Shown here piece after piece: positions 52,301 through 58,300 of a stretch of 64,000 bases of DNA. Position 1 is the first letter of the stretch, and every line of letters starts with the position of its first letter. The stretch is from assembly GCA_949987565.1 (NCBI GenBank), contig OX465103.1:18299280-18363279 (forward strand). Direction: 5' to 3'. Both the position numbers and the translations under genes were made by a program. Below the pieces are notes generated by a model that ran no database searches, was not told the DNA's origin, and saw only the letters and a list, made by a program, of their open reading frames with translations. Origin of the DNA: Luidia sarsii. Its lineage: Eukaryota > Echinodermata > Asteroidea > Paxillosida > Luidiidae.

Positions 52301-55300
52301 GGATTTAAAATTTAGTGGGCCTGACGTTTCGATCCTAGCTGGACCTTTCTCAAAGGCAGAGTGACAAGGACAACAGATACATGTACACGAAGGAAGGGGA
52401 AAGAGAGTGAATAGGACACGGATGAGAAACAAAGGACAAAGAGTAAAGCTGGTAGGGTGAAGGTGATTCAATTGAGAGTTGAGACCGCCCGCACCCCCAG
52501 AAAACTGGCCAGAAAGGGGGCGGGGGGGGGGGGTGTGCAGGATGAGTGGGAGAGAATTTTATACCGCAACCTTTGAGGTCGACATGAAAAGCCGTGGCGG
52601 TGCACACAGAGAAAGCCGGGAACTGTCGGTACTCCTGTACGTTGAAGATTAAGTACTGCTGTCTTATTGGCTGGATTCGGCCAACCTATAAGGTGTACAG
52701 TTGAATTTTCGGCACCGTTACTACAGCGTTTTGATCTGGGCCGCACTGAGTTCTGATTCGTCCACGCATTTAGCTAGCGGCCGGCGTGGAGAACCCCCCC
52801 CCCTCCCCGTGATTGTCACGCCCCCGCGCATTTACCCCGCAGACCCACGAATTTATGTGTGTGTGGTGCGGTGGATTCCCCCCACTTTAGCGCGTGCCAC
52901 GCCCCCGGCCCGCGCGCTAGCCTCGCCGACCCACGACTTCAGCGCGCGGGGTGCGTGTAAACCCCCCCTTAGCTCGAGCCACGCCCCCCGCACTTACCTC
53001 AAAAGCCCACGACTTTAGCGCGCGGGGTGCGCGTAAACCCCCCTTAGATCGAGCCACGCCCCCACGCACTTACCTCAAAAGCCCACGACTTTAGCGCGCG
53101 GGGTGCGCGTAAACCCCCCTTAGCTCGAGCCACGCCCCCCTGTACTTACCTCAAAAGCCCACGACTTTAGCGCGCGGGCCCGCGCGGGCCCTGCCGGTTG
53201 CTATGCGTCCCCCTAAGCCACTAACAATATTTGTAATGCACCATCTATGGGGCCGCGCGCATATTGCGCATACACGCGCGCGGGTCTAAATACTTTCGTT
53301 ACCAACTGTACAGTACATGTACACACGTGTACATCTAGTCTTTGTACATGTATACATGTACATGTACATGTATGGTGACAGTCATGTCATAATACATACC
53401 CCCTGAAGGCAGTACATACTGTATACACATGTACAATGTACACTATGTTGTGGACGAATGCATTTCATACTAGAATGGATGTGTACAGCATGCAATGCTT
53501 AATACATGTGTACAGCATGCAATGCTTAAAACATGTACATAGCCTGGAGGTTACTTTGCTATTATTATGGTGCCATTGTTTGCCTTACCAGTACATGTCC
53601 ATGTAAGGTACATGTACACGTGTGTATTAAAGTTGTATATTGTACAGGTTATGTACAGTAGGCCTACATGTACAGCCATCTTCAGTGCATGATGGTATGC
53701 TAATGGTAATGCTAGTGTATGCTAATGGATCATGTACATGTACATGTACATGTACATGACCTTTTGGATAAAAAACACAAACCAAAACTGAAGATACATT
53801 GTACATGTACAGTGTACATGTACATGTACATTGTATGTATTATCACTTGTGTGTATTGAAGTATAAACATTATATTTTGTTTACAGAAATGCACTTTATA
53901 ATAATTCATCATAAAGTTGTACAGTATTTATTTCAAAACATGGCAGAGAACATACTGTACTCAGTGTACTGGGGCCTCTGATTATAGTTTCTTACCAAAT
54001 TAATAGTCAACTACTGTATGCCACCCAGCAGAGATACATGTAAGTTGACTACATGTACATGTACATGTATCCTCCAATAACCGGTTTTCGACGATATAAG
54101 GACTTTTCTTCAAATTGAACAATGTGGACGAAAGTATCACACTAAAAGAAGGTCTCAGTCACTTTGTCCACACCACAGACTATTAGAATAATCATAGAGA
54201 AGGTTGATCAGGCCTGTCACTTTCGTAAGATTACCCGGTTTTGTTGACGTCCGCGGCGCACCGCGCAGTAAGCATCGTCCCCTATTTTCGTTGGTGGTGT
54301 TTAGTAAGGTGTCCCAGTACAGCCAAACGCAAAATAAATTCTTAAAATAACTCAAAATGCTGTGTGGCACTGTAAAATTCTTGTCTGTATGTTTTTTTGT
54401 GTTCATCTTTGTGGTTTTTTTTCGACACTGCTTCTAATACTTTCCTCAAATCATTCATGATTTATGCTTATAACGTATTGGTCTGGTTGATGTCTTTTTT
54501 TGTGACATTTAAAAAAACTCCACAATCCTCTTTCTCACTGCTTCTTCAGTTATGACCTTTCCCAATGTCACTCCAGAGACACATTTCCTCCTTCTTGGAA
54601 CTTTCTCTAGCTGCCCTTTAATATTTTTATTTTTTTTAATAAAAGCCTATTAGGCCATAATAAAACAAATTATAAAAAAAAATATATAAGCGAGACGCCC
54701 TATAGGAGCCTCCATAGTTTTTACCCAGAACGGACTGCCTCAAGTTGCGTGATAAATATTTTTTCTACGGATGTTGGGGTTTGATATGGTACACTTAGAT
54801 TTTTTTTAGGACCAACAATAAAGAAAACTGGAGCTTAGAAGCAACTGCCAATTTTGTACGTAGGAAAATAGACCCCAAAACAGCAACTTTTTGAATCACA
54901 CGAGTTTGGCCTTCTGAAAGAGCCTTAACTTTCCACATTTTCGGTGACGGACAAGAGCAGGAAACAAACTGGAAGATACAAAGTCTGAGATCGTTATACG
55001 GAGTTGTTTTCATGGTGCGATGTGAGTTAGAAGGCCAAGCGTCGAAAGCGTGTACCGTCGAAAACGGGGGTTCCCACGATACATGTACATACATGTACAT
55101 GTGTACAGTGCATGCTTGTATCGTTAATAATTTAATATGTACATTTTAATTTCTGCTTGTAAACAGTAATTAAAAGAAAAGTGTCCTCCTTTTTACAAAG
55201 GATGAAGAATTTTGCATTGGACATCATTATTCTACATGTAAAACAAAAGAATGATAATTGGTTGGTCATTGGTCAAAGTTCTCAAATACTACAAGGGCAT

Positions 55301-58300
55301 GCATACTATGCACATGTACAGTACATGAAGGCCTACAAGTACAATGTATGTAAGCATGAAGGCCCCTATTCTTCCTTCATGACACTTTACACTGAAATGC
55401 ATGTTCTCATAAATATATCCGTACTGTACACTTTCAACGAGACATGATACAATAATGTATTTTCCCCAGAGGGACAGTGTGCACGTGTAATAAAAAAGTA
55501 CATTATGCTGAAAAAATATCATATTGGAATACACTTAGGCCTATAGATGACTTTATTTTTTTATTGACGAAAACCAACCATGAAGATCAAACAAATTGCA
55601 TGTGTACTACTGGCAGTACTGCTAACAAATTTAATTTAAAAAAGGGAAAATTGGAACAGTTTATTACTAAGGTATATGTCCGTACATGTACACGTACAGT
55701 GTACACGTACATGTACATGTATGTGTGCGTGTACAGGTGTAGATGTGTGCATGTACATGTAGATGTAAAAATGAAGTACTTTTATTTATAATTTAGTGAA
55801 CAATGTACATGTACATGTACATGTACATACAGCATGTGCAATACATTTAATGTACATGTAGTATAAAGAGCACTGTATGTACAATGTACATGTACGTATG
55901 TAGTTCAGTTTGTAAAGAAAGGCATGCCCATTATTACCCTTGGGCTTCATAGTCAATACAGTACACATGTACCTGTAACCTGTCATGCCTGTACACATGT
56001 ACATGCGTGTACCACAAAGTCTTTCTAATTTTTCATATGAAAATGAACATGCAAAGTTTGTACTTGACGTTAAAAGATCTTAAAATTTAGTGGGCCTGAC
56101 GTTAAAAGATGAGTAAAAGATGTACCCCCCCTCCCCGGTACATTCCCACGAGATGTACATATGTAACTAGTACTAGTAGATAGGCCTATACCATGTAAAC
56201 CATAACTAGTAGAATAATTTTCAATTCAATGAATACATTATGATACACAATGTAGGCCTACCGGTACACCTGTATATGTGTACTGTACTGGTACATTGTA
56301 CATGTACAATTTTATGTATACAGTACAAGTACAATTATTACTGTACATTCATCTGCACAGCTTCTATTTTGAACGGATTGTTTCCCATCCGATTGTCAGA
56401 GCTACAAGTAAGTAAAAAAAAAAATGAATTTGTACTTTGTGAATATGTAATTTGAAAAAGTACCGGGTATCCAAAAGGCATCGTAATTATTCAGCACATC
56501 ATAATCAAAATAATGAGTTAAAGTGAAGTTGAATGCATGCAACATGATGCTGACAATGATAACATGTTGAGGATATTCACTGTAATTAAACATCGCGCAG
56601 GTGCAAGGCACTAGTCCAAAGCCAAAGGCAACCTCATACCTTTGTCTCTTGGTGCTGGGGTCACCAGAGCAAGGAGACCTACTGTACATTGTACATGTAC
56701 ATGTACACTGTACAGTACTTATGGCTACATGGACATGTACAGTAGTACTTCACTGTGTGTAGGGCTGCAGGTAAACCAATGGGGTGCATGTGACCATGAT
56801 GCCATGATATGGACTTGCCTTGACTGCACACAGTGGCCACTTCAATGGGTGTCTGACCACACCACATGTATAGACTTGTCAGTAGCCTTGGCTAGCTAAT
56901 AAAAACATGAACTTGCATGAACTTGTTCACTAACAATTCAAACTCAATGCTTTTGGGATTCCACTCCAAGGCAATAGACCGTGTAACTCTCGTGGTGAAA
57001 AAGGTCACCGTACACTTCCGGGCACCTCGACGCCGCCTGCTATAGAAGATTAAAGCGTGCCCAATTTTGAATGCATTATTACATTGTTAAGAAAGCCTCT
57101 TTCCAGCTAAAAACCCAGGTTTATGGATTAAGTATGTTAAAAATATAAGAATGAGCAAAAAATACCTACAAAAAATGAGAATACGGCAGAGAAAACAAAG
57201 AAATATAACCTGACCTTAATCTTCCGGGTGTAAGTACAGTATTGTGAATACGGCCCGACTGTGGTACGCGATGTGAGCATTACTACATTACTTCAGTGCT
57301 TGTATCGCACCGAATTTGGTGTGGTTCGCATTCGGCCAGAAAAGTGCCTTGTACTGTACTGTACATGTGGATACCATACACTAAACAAAACGTGCGATTT
57401 TGTTAGCCAGTACACGCATGTACTGTACATGTATGCATTTACAAGCCTAAGGTACACATGTAACAAGTTCGCTCGTCTGGGAACACGACTATCACCTCTT
57501 GTTGCATAGGTTCTACAGTTTAAAACGTGAAAACGTTAATTTATTTTAACTAACCCCCCCCCCCTCCCCCGGTATTTTTGTCTGTAAAACTTGCAAAATC
57601 ACGTACTTTACACATTGTATTTTAATATTTAATTCCTATAAGACAATTCTAGTAGTTTAAACAGCTTCAATCCGCGCAATACAAAATATTTTAACAAAAA
57701 GTTGGCCGCTCCACGCTTTACCTCCTTTTCGAGGAGCCCGGAAGTCAGGAATCTCACGGTAACACGTACATTCTCGAGGCCAACTTACACGGTCTATAGA
57801 GGACTCATTGTGTAGGCCTAACATTTGAAAATTGTCTCTGGTGGCCCAGCTAAAGATCAAGAAATCATGTCGCACGTGAGTTATGTGAGTTATGTGTATG
57901 AACAGTGACATTTTCCTACTGTCTTTCCTCTTCGATTTTGATTCTGATTTTCTGAGATTAAAACCTATGTAAAGTATGTATTTTTACAATATATTTGGCA
58001 GCATTGGGAGACATCGTGGGGGAAAAATGTCCCAAACACGAGTGGGTGAGCGTGCTACATGTACTAACAGTGGAAGTGAGCTTGCACTTGCAGTGGGTCT
58101 GTTGCCGACGCATTGCCTTGTGGAGACCGCAATGCAAGAGTCAAATGGCTGGCTGGCGCTCTTCTCCCTTTGTGGTTTCAGGTTTTTCGTTGTTTTTACT
58201 AACGAAAGCTTATCGCCCTCAAGATCTCTTTGATGGCCGCACTATACAAGCTTACAGACATGCGATAATGGGGTTGGGAAACCAGTACTTTTTTAGATAT

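Larger units (their letters stand above)
43064..53308. mobile_element. 10.2-kb foldback element with Tc1/mariner-like ends
   Basis: Outer ends CAGTTGGTAACGAAAGTATT and AATACTTTCGTTACCAACTG are inverted and flanked by TA (43062-43063, 53309-53310). The arms remain inverted repeats for several kilobases: left arm about 43064-47030, right arm about 49090-53308, with a 2-kb loop. Each arm has a GC-rich outer part, a middle part with a PLE end fragment, and inner repeated modules. The end sequence is like Tc1-type termini (CAGT...AAGTAT...). No transposase was recognised, so it would depend on enzyme supplied elsewhere. Confidence 0.9.

Noticed and set aside
43000..53400. Assembly artefact producing the inverted arms
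   Set aside because: Arms differ in unit number and single bases, and matched ends with TA target sites flank the whole; an artefact remains possible but is not favoured.
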